64,000 nucleotides of DNA from Clostridiales bacterium (GTDB lineage: Bacteria > Bacillota > Clostridia > Peptostreptococcales > Acidaminobacteraceae), in the NCBI GenBank assembly GCA_016342415.1, contig JAEIOD010000009.1, forward strand, positions 101,260-165,259, given 5' to 3'. A program made the translations under genes and the position numbers. Shown here one piece after another: positions 1-7,372 of the stretch. Under the pieces are notes generated by a model. The model searched no databases. It was not told where the DNA came from and worked only from the letters and a program-made list of their open reading frames with translations. Positions within the stretch are counted from its first letter, which is position 1; every line of letters starts with the position of its first letter.

Positions 1-572
1 TGATAAACTTTTTGCCTTATTTCGTATTCATTGTACTTATTCTTTACAACCAATTGTTTGTACTTTTTTAAAGACAACACTTTAGCATTTTCATAATCAA
101 AGTCTTCTCCTAATTCACTGTAATATGTTTTGGCTTTGTTGATAATGTCAGAAGAAATACCTTTTTTCTTTAACTCATATGAAATTTTGCTCATTGAATG
201 ACGTGATATTGATGATTTGTCATGTATAAATGCTTTTGTAAATTCAAAGTCATTTACTAGATTATGTTCTTCAAGAAAATCCAAGACTTGTGAGATGACG
301 TCAGGTCCACACTCAAGCGTCTTAAGTTTTTCTTTGACATCAAAAACACTTCTCATTCTATAGGATATGAATTTGATGGCATCAGCCTTTGCTTTTGCAA
401 CCACTTCCTTTAATAATATATCATTATACATTTCATCAGAAATTTCCTGATTGACATGTAGACCTAAATAAACAATTACATCTTCATGTACTCCACACTT
501 GAAAACATCATCCATATAAAGGCTGTAACGGTTCTTATTCTTCTTTTGTATTTCAATTTTAGTTATTTTCAT
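1..572 (-). CDS. recX: Regulatory protein RecX (partial, C-terminus off the left edge)
   Basis: RecX binds RecA and modulates its filament and ATPase activity. About 190 residues are visible on the minus strand, starting MKITKIEIQKKNKNRYSL. The pattern YRMRSVFDVKEKL, then a helix ending FLEEHNLVNDFEFTKAFI, then ISYELKKKGISSDIINKA is the repeated three-helix layout of RecX. The start is supported by AGGAG about 5 bases upstream. The gene is broken only by the window edge; firmicute RecX proteins usually run 210-270 residues, so little is missing. It is divergent from the S66 peptidase gene and lies about 58 kb from recA, so the two are not co-transcribed. No GAAC-N4-GTTC SOS site is visible in the short divergent gap. 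Family assignment is by recalled motif pattern only. Confidence 0.8.
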   Translation of the reverse strand, partial: MKITKIEIQKKNKNRYSLYMDDVFKCGVHEDVIVYLGLHVNQEISDEMYNDILLKEVVAKAKADAIKFISYRMRSVFDVKEKLKTLECGPDVISQVLDFLEEHNLVNDFEFTKAFIHDKSSISRHSMSKISYELKKKGISSDIINKAKTYYSELGEDFDYENAKVLSLKKYKQLVVKNKYNEYEIRQKVY

Positions 573-628
573 ATATACTCCTTATAATGTATTATACTAA
601 AAAATAAGCGAAGAAAGTAGGAGGAAAT

Positions 629-1630
629 ATGATTTTAAAAAAAGGCTCAAAAGTAGCACTGATATCACCAAGTAATGGCTTGTCAGAAATGTTTCCTGAC
701 GTATTTGAAAGTGGTGTAAAAAACTTAGAAACATTTTTCAATTATGAAGTTGTAATTTGTCCATCGTGTACAAAATCTACTGAATTTTTATATAACAATC
801 CTAAATTTAGAGCTGAGGAAATTAACAATGTGTTTGCTGATACAACAATTGATGGTATTATATGCTCTATAGGGGGTTATGAATCAGTACGAATCTTGGA
901 CTATTTAGATATTGAATTAATATTAAATAATCCCAAGTTGATAATGGGCTTTTCTGATTCAACATCTTTTTTAACATACTTAAACATTCTAGGGTTAAAA
1001 ACCTATTATGGTCATAGTGTCATGGCTGGTTTGGCTCAGTTACATCATTTTCCAAACTCGTTGGATCAAGTTAAAAAATATTTAACAACCGACTGGGAGG
1101 AGTTTGAATGGACTTGCTCCGATGAATATGTTGATGGATATAAAGATTGGTTTGTTTACCCATCTGAAGTACTGGATCCAAAAGCCAATAATCAGTGTTA
1201 TGAAGTTTTTTCAAATAAGATGATGAAAGGACAACTGTGGGGTGGGTGCATAGAAGTATTAGAAGGGCTTAAAGGTACCAAGTACTGGCCAGCGCCTGAA
1301 TTCTTTGATGGAAAGATACTTTTTTTTGAAACTTCAGAAGAAAAACCAACACCAGATCAGGTTGGCTACATGATTAGAAATTATGCCACTCAAGGCCTTC
1401 TAAATCGTGTTGAAGGGATTGTTTTCGGACGATGCAAAGATTATACCAATGATGAATATAACGAGTTAAAACGAATCATACTAAACATTTTTGAAATAGA
1501 ACTTGAGATTGCACCAAAAGTAATTTTTAATTTGGATTTTGGTCATACTGATCCTAAATGGATTTTACCTTATGGTGTTGATGTAGAATTTAACTGTGAA
1601 TCAAAAACACTGGTTATTAAAAAAGACTAA
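629..1630 (+). CDS. S66 family peptidase (LD-carboxypeptidase / MccF-like)
   Basis: Serine peptidase of family S66, which includes LD-carboxypeptidases that trim murein peptides and MccF proteins that cleave microcin C-type aminoacyl nucleotides. The nucleophile elbow GFSDS places Ser109. Glu234 in LFFETSEE and His306 in DFGHTDPKWILPYG complete the expected Ser-Glu-His triad. At 333 residues the length fits. No signal peptide is seen, so it probably acts in the cytosol. A GGAGG site sits just before the ATG. The FFETSEEKPTPDQV segment looks closer to the MccF branch than to classic LdcA, but that is an impression from motifs. Substrate is unknown. Confidence 0.85.
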   Translation: MILKKGSKVALISPSNGLSEMFPDVFESGVKNLETFFNYEVVICPSCTKSTEFLYNNPKFRAEEINNVFADTTIDGIICSIGGYESVRILDYLDIELILNNPKLIMGFSDSTSFLTYLNILGLKTYYGHSVMAGLAQLHHFPNSLDQVKKYLTTDWEEFEWTCSDEYVDGYKDWFVYPSEVLDPKANNQCYEVFSNKMMKGQLWGGCIEVLEGLKGTKYWPAPEFFDGKILFFETSEEKPTPDQVGYMIRNYATQGLLNRVEGIVFGRCKDYTNDEYNELKRIILNIFEIELEIAPKVIFNLDFGHTDPKWILPYGVDVEFNCESKTLVIKKD

Positions 1631-1694
1631 ATTGATAGTACAGTTATATATTATTAAGGGTATAATAAGTTATAACAGTTTAAAAGGAAAAATT

Positions 1695-2312
1695 ATGAAT
1701 ACATTTTACTTGAAATTATTAGCAGTATTATTAATGGTTGTAGACCATATCGGATTTTTTTTATACCCTCAGTATACGATTTTAAGAATTATTGGAAGAT
1801 TATCTTTCCCTATATTTGGGTTTTTAATTGCAAATGGTTATAATTATACCCGAGATAAGAAAAAATACTTTTTAAGATTATTTATTTTTGCTAATATAAT
1901 TCAAATTCCATCATTATTTACGACTATACCTGTAAATATATTTTATACTTTAAGTTTTGGCTTATTATGTATTATGATATTTGAGAGTGTCTACGATGAA
2001 GTTAATAAAATAGTTGGAATAGCAGGGATTCTGGTTATTACATTGATGATTCAACCTGATTACAGTATTTATGGTGTCTTGTTGATATTTATAATCCACC
2101 TCTTAAAGGATAATTATATTTATATGATTGGTGCGTTTTTAGTACTGAGTTTTGTTTTATATGGTCCGACAAGCATACAAGGTTTTGCTGCATTAACCCC
2201 TCTAATTTTTATGACGTATAATCATCAGAAGGGCAGAAGTATGAAATACTTGTTTTACTTGTTTTATCCAGTGCATATAGTGTTTTTAGATTGGTTAAGT
2301 CAAAGAATCTAG
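1695..2312 (+). CDS. TraX family membrane protein
   Basis: Polytopic membrane protein of 205 residues starting MNTFYLKLLAVLLMVVDH. The early LMVVDHIGFFLYP segment, the RIIGRLSFPIFGFLIANGY stretch and the C-terminal LFYPVHIVFLDWL are the hallmarks of TraX, the family named for the F-pilin acetylase. In Firmicutes the role is not established; an acyltransferase role at the membrane is plausible. About seven hydrophobic segments fill nearly the whole chain. The open frame extends upstream, but the ATG used here follows AAAGGAAAA and begins with the family's usual N-terminus. The 3' end is followed almost directly by the GGDEF gene. Confidence 0.75.
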   Translation: MNTFYLKLLAVLLMVVDHIGFFLYPQYTILRIIGRLSFPIFGFLIANGYNYTRDKKKYFLRLFIFANIIQIPSLFTTIPVNIFYTLSFGLLCIMIFESVYDEVNKIVGIAGILVITLMIQPDYSIYGVLLIFIIHLLKDNYIYMIGAFLVLSFVLYGPTSIQGFAALTPLIFMTYNHQKGRSMKYLFYLFYPVHIVFLDWLSQRI

Positions 2313-2320
2313 GTGAGTAT

Positions 2321-4105
2321 ATGAGTTTTGACAGTTGTTTTTTGAAATTGAATAATATCAGTGTACGTCCGGTTGAAGAAACTGATGAAAATTTAAATAT
2401 GTTAACGGCTTACAATAAAGGTGGAGTCGGTTATTTTGAGTACCATGATGATTACAAAGTGATATATATATCAAACTACATTTCTAAAGTTTGTCAAATA
2501 GATTTTTCTGCTGAAATTACTTTCTTTGAAGTTGTCTGCAGAATATTGAGTAAAAATGAACAATTTGTTTTTCTGAGTCATATGAAAGAGATTATTGATG
2601 GTGTAGAATATAAAAAATATATTTTGACATTATCTTTAGAGGATGAGGACGCACCATTTGAGTTTACAATCACTAAAATAAAAAAGGATATCTACGTTGG
2701 TACAATGAACGAAATGGATCGTAAAATGTTACATGCAAATAATATGGAAAAATCTTCTATTACCATTGAGCAAATTTTCAATAGTGTCTCATTACCAGCT
2801 TATTATTATGATCTTAATGGCAATATATTGTTAAAAAATCAATTTCATAATAATGGATTATCTTATATCCATTCTCTATTAGAAACTCATTCACAAGACA
2901 AGAAAATCGATCTTTCACGATACCCTGGAATACATTTCTTTGAGAAAACACATTATTCATCAACACATGACAAATTTGAAATTCATTTTGAGTTGAACCA
3001 AATTAATACAATTAATAATGTCCATCGTATTATCGTACAAGAGGGTTCAAAAGCAAGTGGTATCATATATATACACGAGGATATTACTGATATACGTTCT
3101 GATGACAATCAATTGAATAAACTCATAAAAGCCAATGAATTAATTATTGAAATTAAGGACTTAGTAGATCACGTACATGATCTCAATAGTATGTATGATT
3201 ATCTCTTGTCAAAGATTCATACCGTTATACCTTCGGCAAAACGTGCATGTGTTCTAAAACTAGATCAGGATGACAACATGTTTATATCTGCGAGTTATGG
3301 CTTTACAGACGAATATGTAGATAGTGTAAAACTCCCATTTAAAAATTCATTTGCAAATAGTAGTTTAAATAATGACTATACCAAATCTGTCATTTTAAAC
3401 GATATCCAAGAAAAATATAGCACTTTGTATCCTGATATAAATAAAAATACTATTGGATTTAAGTTTGAATCTAACATGACTGCTCCACTAGTTGTTAACG
3501 GTGTTCTTTATGGTCTACTGAGTGTAGACAGTGATAAAAATAATATTTTTGATGCGATAGACTTAAATCTATTTGATTATCTAAAAGTACAAATTGAAAG
3601 AGCGATAGTAAAATTCAAAAAAATTAGTCGTGTAAAAAGAGATTCAATTATCGATCCGTTGACAGGTATTTTCAACAGAAGGCATTTAATGGATTTATTT
3701 AGTCAATATTTGGAAAAAGGTCACTTGCATGATAAAAAATTTGCTTTTGTTTTATTTGATATAGATAAATTAAAGAGAATTAATGATAATTTTGGTCATG
3801 TCGCTGGTGACAAAGTGATTAAACAATTCGCATTTGTATCAAGTAATGAAATACGAGAGACTGATGTTATTGCTCGGGTTGGTGGTGATGAATTTATTGG
3901 TCTTTTCTGGGATATTTCAGAGGATGTGCTCACTCAACGTTTGAATAGATGGCAGGAGCTTCTAAAATTAGAAACTATACAATACGAAAGTCACGATATT
4001 TTAACTAAATTCAGTTATGGTATATCGATGTATCCTGATGATGGTAGGACATTTGAAGAGTTGCTAAAAAAATCTGATGCAAAAATGTATACTCAAAAGC
4101 TTTAA
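2321..4105 (+). CDS. Diguanylate cyclase with PAS-like and GAF domains
   Basis: Makes cyclic-di-GMP from two GTP. Start chosen at the ATG after AGGTGAG; an upstream TTG would overlap traX more. Order: PAS-like region (about 25-135), a second PAS-like region (about 150-255), a GAF domain (about 275-430) and a GGDEF domain (about 440-594). The active loop is an intact GGDEF at 521-525, preceded by RETD at 512-515, which is the RxxD product-inhibition site at the standard five-residue spacing. The metal-binding DIDKLKRIND segment is also present. So it should be active and feedback-inhibited. No transmembrane segment is seen, so the sensor part is cytosolic. The ligand is unknown. Confidence 0.9.
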   Translation: MSFDSCFLKLNNISVRPVEETDENLNMLTAYNKGGVGYFEYHDDYKVIYISNYISKVCQIDFSAEITFFEVVCRILSKNEQFVFLSHMKEIIDGVEYKKYILTLSLEDEDAPFEFTITKIKKDIYVGTMNEMDRKMLHANNMEKSSITIEQIFNSVSLPAYYYDLNGNILLKNQFHNNGLSYIHSLLETHSQDKKIDLSRYPGIHFFEKTHYSSTHDKFEIHFELNQINTINNVHRIIVQEGSKASGIIYIHEDITDIRSDDNQLNKLIKANELIIEIKDLVDHVHDLNSMYDYLLSKIHTVIPSAKRACVLKLDQDDNMFISASYGFTDEYVDSVKLPFKNSFANSSLNNDYTKSVILNDIQEKYSTLYPDINKNTIGFKFESNMTAPLVVNGVLYGLLSVDSDKNNIFDAIDLNLFDYLKVQIERAIVKFKKISRVKRDSIIDPLTGIFNRRHLMDLFSQYLEKGHLHDKKFAFVLFDIDKLKRINDNFGHVAGDKVIKQFAFVSSNEIRETDVIARVGGDEFIGLFWDISEDVLTQRLNRWQELLKLETIQYESHDILTKFSYGISMYPDDGRTFEELLKKSDAKMYTQKL

Positions 4106-4125
4106 AAGAAGAATTATCTTCTTTT
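4104..4125 (+). terminator. Hairpin after the GGDEF gene
   Basis: A 9-bp stem AAAAGAAGA / TCTTCTTTT with a 4-base loop overlaps the stop codon of the cyclase gene. The right arm supplies the U-rich tract. There is no extra T run, so efficiency is uncertain. Confidence 0.5.
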
Positions 4126-4205
4126 GCTATGTAATAAAATAATACTTATACTAACGAAAAAGTAATTGCTTAAAAATTAATGACAATTATTAAAAGGAGG
4201 TTGTT

Positions 4206-4391
4206 GTGAGCAATAAATATAAAAAATCTAGAGATGAACATAAGATTCCTAAATTCAAGGATGATTATGATATTGGATTTGCTGATATGGTTTTAGTCAT
4301 TCTTCAAGCTTATAAGTTCTTATTTCCAATCTTAATTGGAATATACATTATCGCGATAGGTATAATGGCTTTGTTCAGATATCTTGCATAA
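4206..4391 (+). CDS. Small hypothetical membrane protein (61 aa)
   Basis: A GTG start follows AAAGGAGG at good spacing, which is the main reason to accept this short frame. The first about 25 residues are charged and lysine-rich (SNKYKKSRDEHKIPKFKDD). Residues about 30-58 form one or two hydrophobic stretches (ADMVLVILQAYKF and LIGIYIIAIGIMALF). I recognise no family. It stands alone between the cyclase and the convergent HAD gene. A single-pass or hairpin membrane peptide is the simplest reading. Confidence 0.65.
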   Translation: MSNKYKKSRDEHKIPKFKDDYDIGFADMVLVILQAYKFLFPILIGIYIIAIGIMALFRYLA

Positions 4392-4410
4392 TCAAACTTA
4401 GTAATTAATT

Positions 4411-4448
4411 AAAGAGCTAAAATCTTGGTTAAAAGATATCAGCTCTTT
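4411..4448. terminator. Hairpin between convergent genes
   Basis: AAAGAGCT and ATCTT pair with AAGAT and AGCTCTTT across a short loop and a small internal loop. It lies between the small membrane protein gene and the convergent HAD gene, where a shared terminator would be expected. No good T run follows on either strand. Confidence 0.4.
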
Positions 4449-4474
4449 AATAGTGATTAACTCATTGGATTGCT

Positions 4475-4497
4475 TCAAATGATATAATATCATTTGA
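4475..4497. repeat. Perfect 11-bp inverted repeat over the HAD stop codon
   Basis: TCAAATGATAT-A-ATATCATTTGA is a perfect palindrome with a one-base centre. It overlaps the stop codon of the minus-strand HAD gene. It may be that gene's terminator stem or a protein site; no T tract follows. Confidence 0.5.
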
Positions 4498-5143
4498 ATT
4501 TATGCTCTATTTCCCAAAATTCATCTATAATATAGTCTGGATTAAGCGTCATCAATAACTCTTTTGAATGCGAACCTGTTGTAATAGATATAATTTCAGC
4601 ATCTATATGACGAGCTGTTTGAATATCTAGCAGGGTATCACCTATAACAATAATCCTTTCATATTCAAACATGGCATTTGCCTTTTTTAAACCCGCTTCG
4701 GCAATTTCAAACCTTTTTAATCCATCTTCACCAAAACCGCCACATTGGAAGTATTGCCAAACGCCTATTTTCTCAAGTTTATACTGAGCTCCGATAGATA
4801 GTTCGCCAGTAATGAGTGCTAGGTCATGTTCAGTTCCTGATAACCATTTGATAAATGGTACGGCATCAACATTCTCTCTCCATACATCTGAATCCTTGAA
4901 GAGTATGAGTTGTTTCTCATATAATCTTAAAAAATCACTCCATAAAGTTTCATTGAACTCAATATTAAAATTAGAGAGTATTTCCATGAATACATCTTTA
5001 TCAGATCTTGCAGACGTGTCAATTGAGTTCATGGGATTATCTATACTTAGTAATTCTTTCATTGCATATTCAAATGGCAAGTCAGTTCTTTCATCCCTTT
5101 GAATAATGGTTCCGTTTATATCAAAAAAAATTAAATATTTCAT
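4490..5143 (-). CDS. HAD-superfamily hydrolase
   Basis: Cytosolic phosphatase-like protein of 217 residues. Motif I is FFDINGT near the N-terminus (Asp9 as nucleophile), motif II is LITGE, a lysine lies in GLKKANA, and motif IV is VIGDTLLDIQTA. The helical cap between motifs I and II fits the phosphoglycolate-phosphatase-like subgroup. Odd point: the second acidic residue of DxDGT, usually the general acid/base, is Asn (DxNGT). Some natural HAD clades carry this, so it need not be dead. GGAGG precedes the ATG. Substrate is not predictable. Confidence 0.8.
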   Translation of the reverse strand: MKYLIFFDINGTIIQRDERTDLPFEYAMKELLSIDNPMNSIDTSARSDKDVFMEILSNFNIEFNETLWSDFLRLYEKQLILFKDSDVWRENVDAVPFIKWLSGTEHDLALITGELSIGAQYKLEKIGVWQYFQCGGFGEDGLKRFEIAEAGLKKANAMFEYERIIVIGDTLLDIQTARHIDAEIISITTGSHSKELLMTLNPDYIIDEFWEIEHKFK

Positions 5144-5362
5144 AAGCCTCCTTTTTTCTAATATTATACAGAATATTGGATATGATTTAAATAGGTGATG
5201 TCATTAAAAAGGCTTATACATTTTTAAGTATTTCTGATCATGACGAATGAATGGCTCATGAAACACAAAAGCATGCTGCTTTGATTTTTATTAAAATAGT
5301 ACTATCGTCTAATCATTTGTAAGATTTTCAATTGCACTCTTTTATTTTCTAGAATTTTTCTC

Positions 5363-5368
5363 TATAAT
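5363..5368 (+). promoter_or_regulatory. -10 element before yaaA
   Basis: TATAAT lies 17 bases before the yaaA start, so the 5' leader would be very short. No convincing -35 is seen at 16-18 bases. The rest of the 240-base gap upstream holds nothing I can name. Confidence 0.45.
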
Positions 5369-5385
5369 ATGAATTGGAGGATTTG

Positions 5386-6108
5386 ATGAAAATAATAATA
5401 TCACCAGCAAAAGTTCAAACTGAACAACACATTTTCGATTATGGGTTCAAATCTCTTATTTTTGAAAATGAAACTTGCACGCTCAACAGTTATTTAAAGG
5501 ACTATTCGAAAAATGGTATTTCTAAGTTAATGAAAATTAAGAACAAGTTGCTTGATAACACTTATGAGACCATTCAGAATGATTTTGCTAAAAATCATGC
5601 AATCAATTTATACAATGGCACTGTTTACAAAGAGATTAATACAAATCTGTATGATGAGTTGCAACTGGAGTATATGAATAGTCATTTAAGAATTTTATCT
5701 GCGTTGTATGGCGTTTTAGAACCTTTAACTGGCATTAGTCCCTATAGGTTGGATATGACCATGAAACCCAATCAAATTAATTTGTATGATTTTTGGAAGT
5801 CAAGTATAAACAAATATTTTAAAGATGAGTTAATTATCAATTTAGCATCATTAGAATATAGTAAAATGATACATTTGCCAATGATCAATATACATTTTAA
5901 AGAACTTATTAATGATACATATAAGATTGTGACGGTCAGAGCTAAAAAAGCAAGAGGGCTTATGGTCGATTATTTAATTACACATGTCATCTCAGATTTA
6001 GAAGATCTTAAATCATTTTCTGAAGCTGGTTATCAGTTTAATGAAACCTTATCAGATGAGAAGAATTTTGTTTTTACAAAAGAAGAGGAGCATTATGGAT
6101 TACTTTAA
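5386..6108 (+). CDS. yaaA: Peroxide stress protein YaaA (DUF328)
   Basis: YaaA lowers free iron and protects DNA and proteins during H2O2 stress; the E. coli protein binds unusual DNA structures. The 240-residue product begins MKIIISPAK and contains LYGVLEPLTGISPYRLDM, both diagnostic of the family. The ATG was chosen over an upstream TTG because GGAGG lies 5 bases before it. Its 3' end overlaps the next gene by 14 bases, so translation of the M42 peptidase is likely coupled. The IxSPAK and PYRLDM motifs look intact. Function in an anaerobe would fit oxygen or peroxide defence. Confidence 0.9.
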   Translation: MKIIISPAKVQTEQHIFDYGFKSLIFENETCTLNSYLKDYSKNGISKLMKIKNKLLDNTYETIQNDFAKNHAINLYNGTVYKEINTNLYDELQLEYMNSHLRILSALYGVLEPLTGISPYRLDMTMKPNQINLYDFWKSSINKYFKDELIINLASLEYSKMIHLPMINIHFKELINDTYKIVTVRAKKARGLMVDYLITHVISDLEDLKSFSEAGYQFNETLSDEKNFVFTKEEEHYGLL

Positions 6109-7102
6109 AACAACTCTAAAAAAATATTTAGATATACCAAGTCCAAGTAGTTATACAAAATTAGCTTTAGAAGTAGCTAAAGAAGAATTTGATTCTTTAG
6201 GTCTTGAAACTTCGTATACAAAAAAAGGCGCATTGATTGCCACTATTCCTGGAAACTCAGAGGCAATTGCAATTACTGCTCATATGGATACTTTAGGTGG
6301 TATGGTTAAGTCAATTACAGCAGATGGTCAATTGACTTATCACAGAATCGGTGGAGGTGCATGGAGCGCTGTCGAAGGAGAAAACTGTCAAGTTTTCACA
6401 CGTGATGGAAAAGTATACCGCGGATCAATCATCCCAACAACCGCATCAACTCATATTCATGGATTAAAATCATATGAAAAAAGAACTGAAGAAACGATGC
6501 GAGTTAGATTGGATGAATTTGTATCAAACAAAGTTGACGTTCAACAATTAGGTATCCAAGTTGGTGATATAATCTCTATGGATACTCGTACAGAGTTTAC
6601 GGACAATGGATTTATAAAAACACGTTATATTGATAATAAAGCTGCGGTGGCGATGACATTTGTTTTGGCAAAGAAATTTATAGAAAATAAACCAGAAAAA
6701 ACGATTCATTTTATTTTATCAAATTACGAGGAATGCGGACATGGTTTATCAGTTATTCCGTCTGATACTGAAGAATTGATTGCTATTGATATTGCGCCTG
6801 TTGGTGATCAACAGACATCAACTGAATTTGCAGTTTCTATAGCAGCAAAGGATAAAAAAACACCTTATGATTATGATTTTATCTCAAGATTAGCTGAGAC
6901 TGCTGAAACTCATCAAATTCCATATAACATTGATGTTTTTAATCATTATAGTTCTGATGCAAGTCAATATATTCACAGAGGTGGGGATGTACGTTTTGCA
7001 TGCGTTGGTCCTGGAATTAATGGTACTCATCACTACGAGAGAACACATATGAAAAGTATTGAGGCTACAATCCACTTATTGTATCAATATTGTTTAAAAT
7101 AG
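6095..7102 (+). CDS. M42 family metallo-aminopeptidase
   Basis: Cytosolic dinuclear-metal aminopeptidase related to PepA/YsdC. Expected residues are visible: His63 in AHMDT, Asp180 in YIDNKA, the Glu212-Glu213 pair in NYEECGHG, Asp232 in AIDIAP, and a histidine in the C-terminal THHYERTH. At 335 residues the length is normal. The start ATG follows AGAGGAG within the end of yaaA, overlapping it by 14 bases; an upstream in-frame start would overlap more. A second M42 gene lies at 26981-28018 with the same signature segments, so they are paralogs. Substrate specificity cannot be told from sequence. Confidence 0.9.
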   Translation: MDYFKTTLKKYLDIPSPSSYTKLALEVAKEEFDSLGLETSYTKKGALIATIPGNSEAIAITAHMDTLGGMVKSITADGQLTYHRIGGGAWSAVEGENCQVFTRDGKVYRGSIIPTTASTHIHGLKSYEKRTEETMRVRLDEFVSNKVDVQQLGIQVGDIISMDTRTEFTDNGFIKTRYIDNKAAVAMTFVLAKKFIENKPEKTIHFILSNYEECGHGLSVIPSDTEELIAIDIAPVGDQQTSTEFAVSIAAKDKKTPYDYDFISRLAETAETHQIPYNIDVFNHYSSDASQYIHRGGDVRFACVGPGINGTHHYERTHMKSIEATIHLLYQYCLK

Positions 7103-7138
7103 TTTTACCTACTGTACGTTACGGAAATACAATTTAAT

Positions 7139-7167
7139 TTGAAAAAATACATTTTATATGATAAGAT
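7139..7167 (+). promoter_or_regulatory. Sigma-A-type promoter of the candidate small RNA
   Basis: TTGAAA, 17-base spacer, TAAGAT. Transcription would begin near 7174. It faces no protein gene before the terminator at 7259-7290. Confidence 0.65.
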
Positions 7168-7173
7168 GTTTTT

Positions 7174-7290
7174 GGGAATTAGATTGCTCACAAATCATAT
7201 TACTTAATCATAGGGGGCTTAAGTAAACGCGTGATTTGTTAGTAATGTTACATATGTACAAAAGACGAGAAATCGTCTTTTGTTTTTTGT
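7174..7290 (+). ncRNA. Candidate structured small RNA
   Basis: Between its own promoter and a strong terminator lies about 115 bases with a nested stem: 7190-7197 (ACAAATCA) pairs with 7232-7239, and inside it 7200-7207 (TTACTTAA) pairs with 7219-7226. Both stems are perfect 8-bp helices. The apical loop, TCATAGGGGGC, is G-rich. No start codon with a ribosome binding site gives a credible peptide. It does not match the 6S, SRP, tmRNA, RNase P or common riboswitch cores that I know. It could be a trans-acting RNA or an unrecognised leader. Confidence 0.55.
7259..7290 (+). terminator. Strong intrinsic terminator of the candidate small RNA
   Basis: AAAAGACGA-GAAA-TCGTCTTTT-type stem followed by GTTTTTTG. 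It ends the short transcript before the ABC ATPase gene, so that gene needs its own promoter; TATAAT near 7340 is a candidate -10. Confidence 0.85.
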
Positions 7291-7372
7291 TACAATAGAA
7301 ATTGTGACTATTGATAATAGTTTTAAACCGAACAAATAGTTATAATAGTATCAAGAAAAGAAGGAGGCTATT

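Noticed and set aside
5144..5385. Possible decayed gene between the HAD gene and yaaA
   Set aside because: I looked for remnants of coding sequence and saw only A/T-rich text and a short GC-poor hairpin near 5268; no frame is long enough to judge.
7174..7290. Known riboswitch or housekeeping RNA (T-box, 6S, SRP, tmRNA)
   Set aside because: None of the conserved cores I know (T-box AGGGUGGNACC, SRP GGAAG loop, tmRNA tag frame) is present; kept only as an unassigned RNA.
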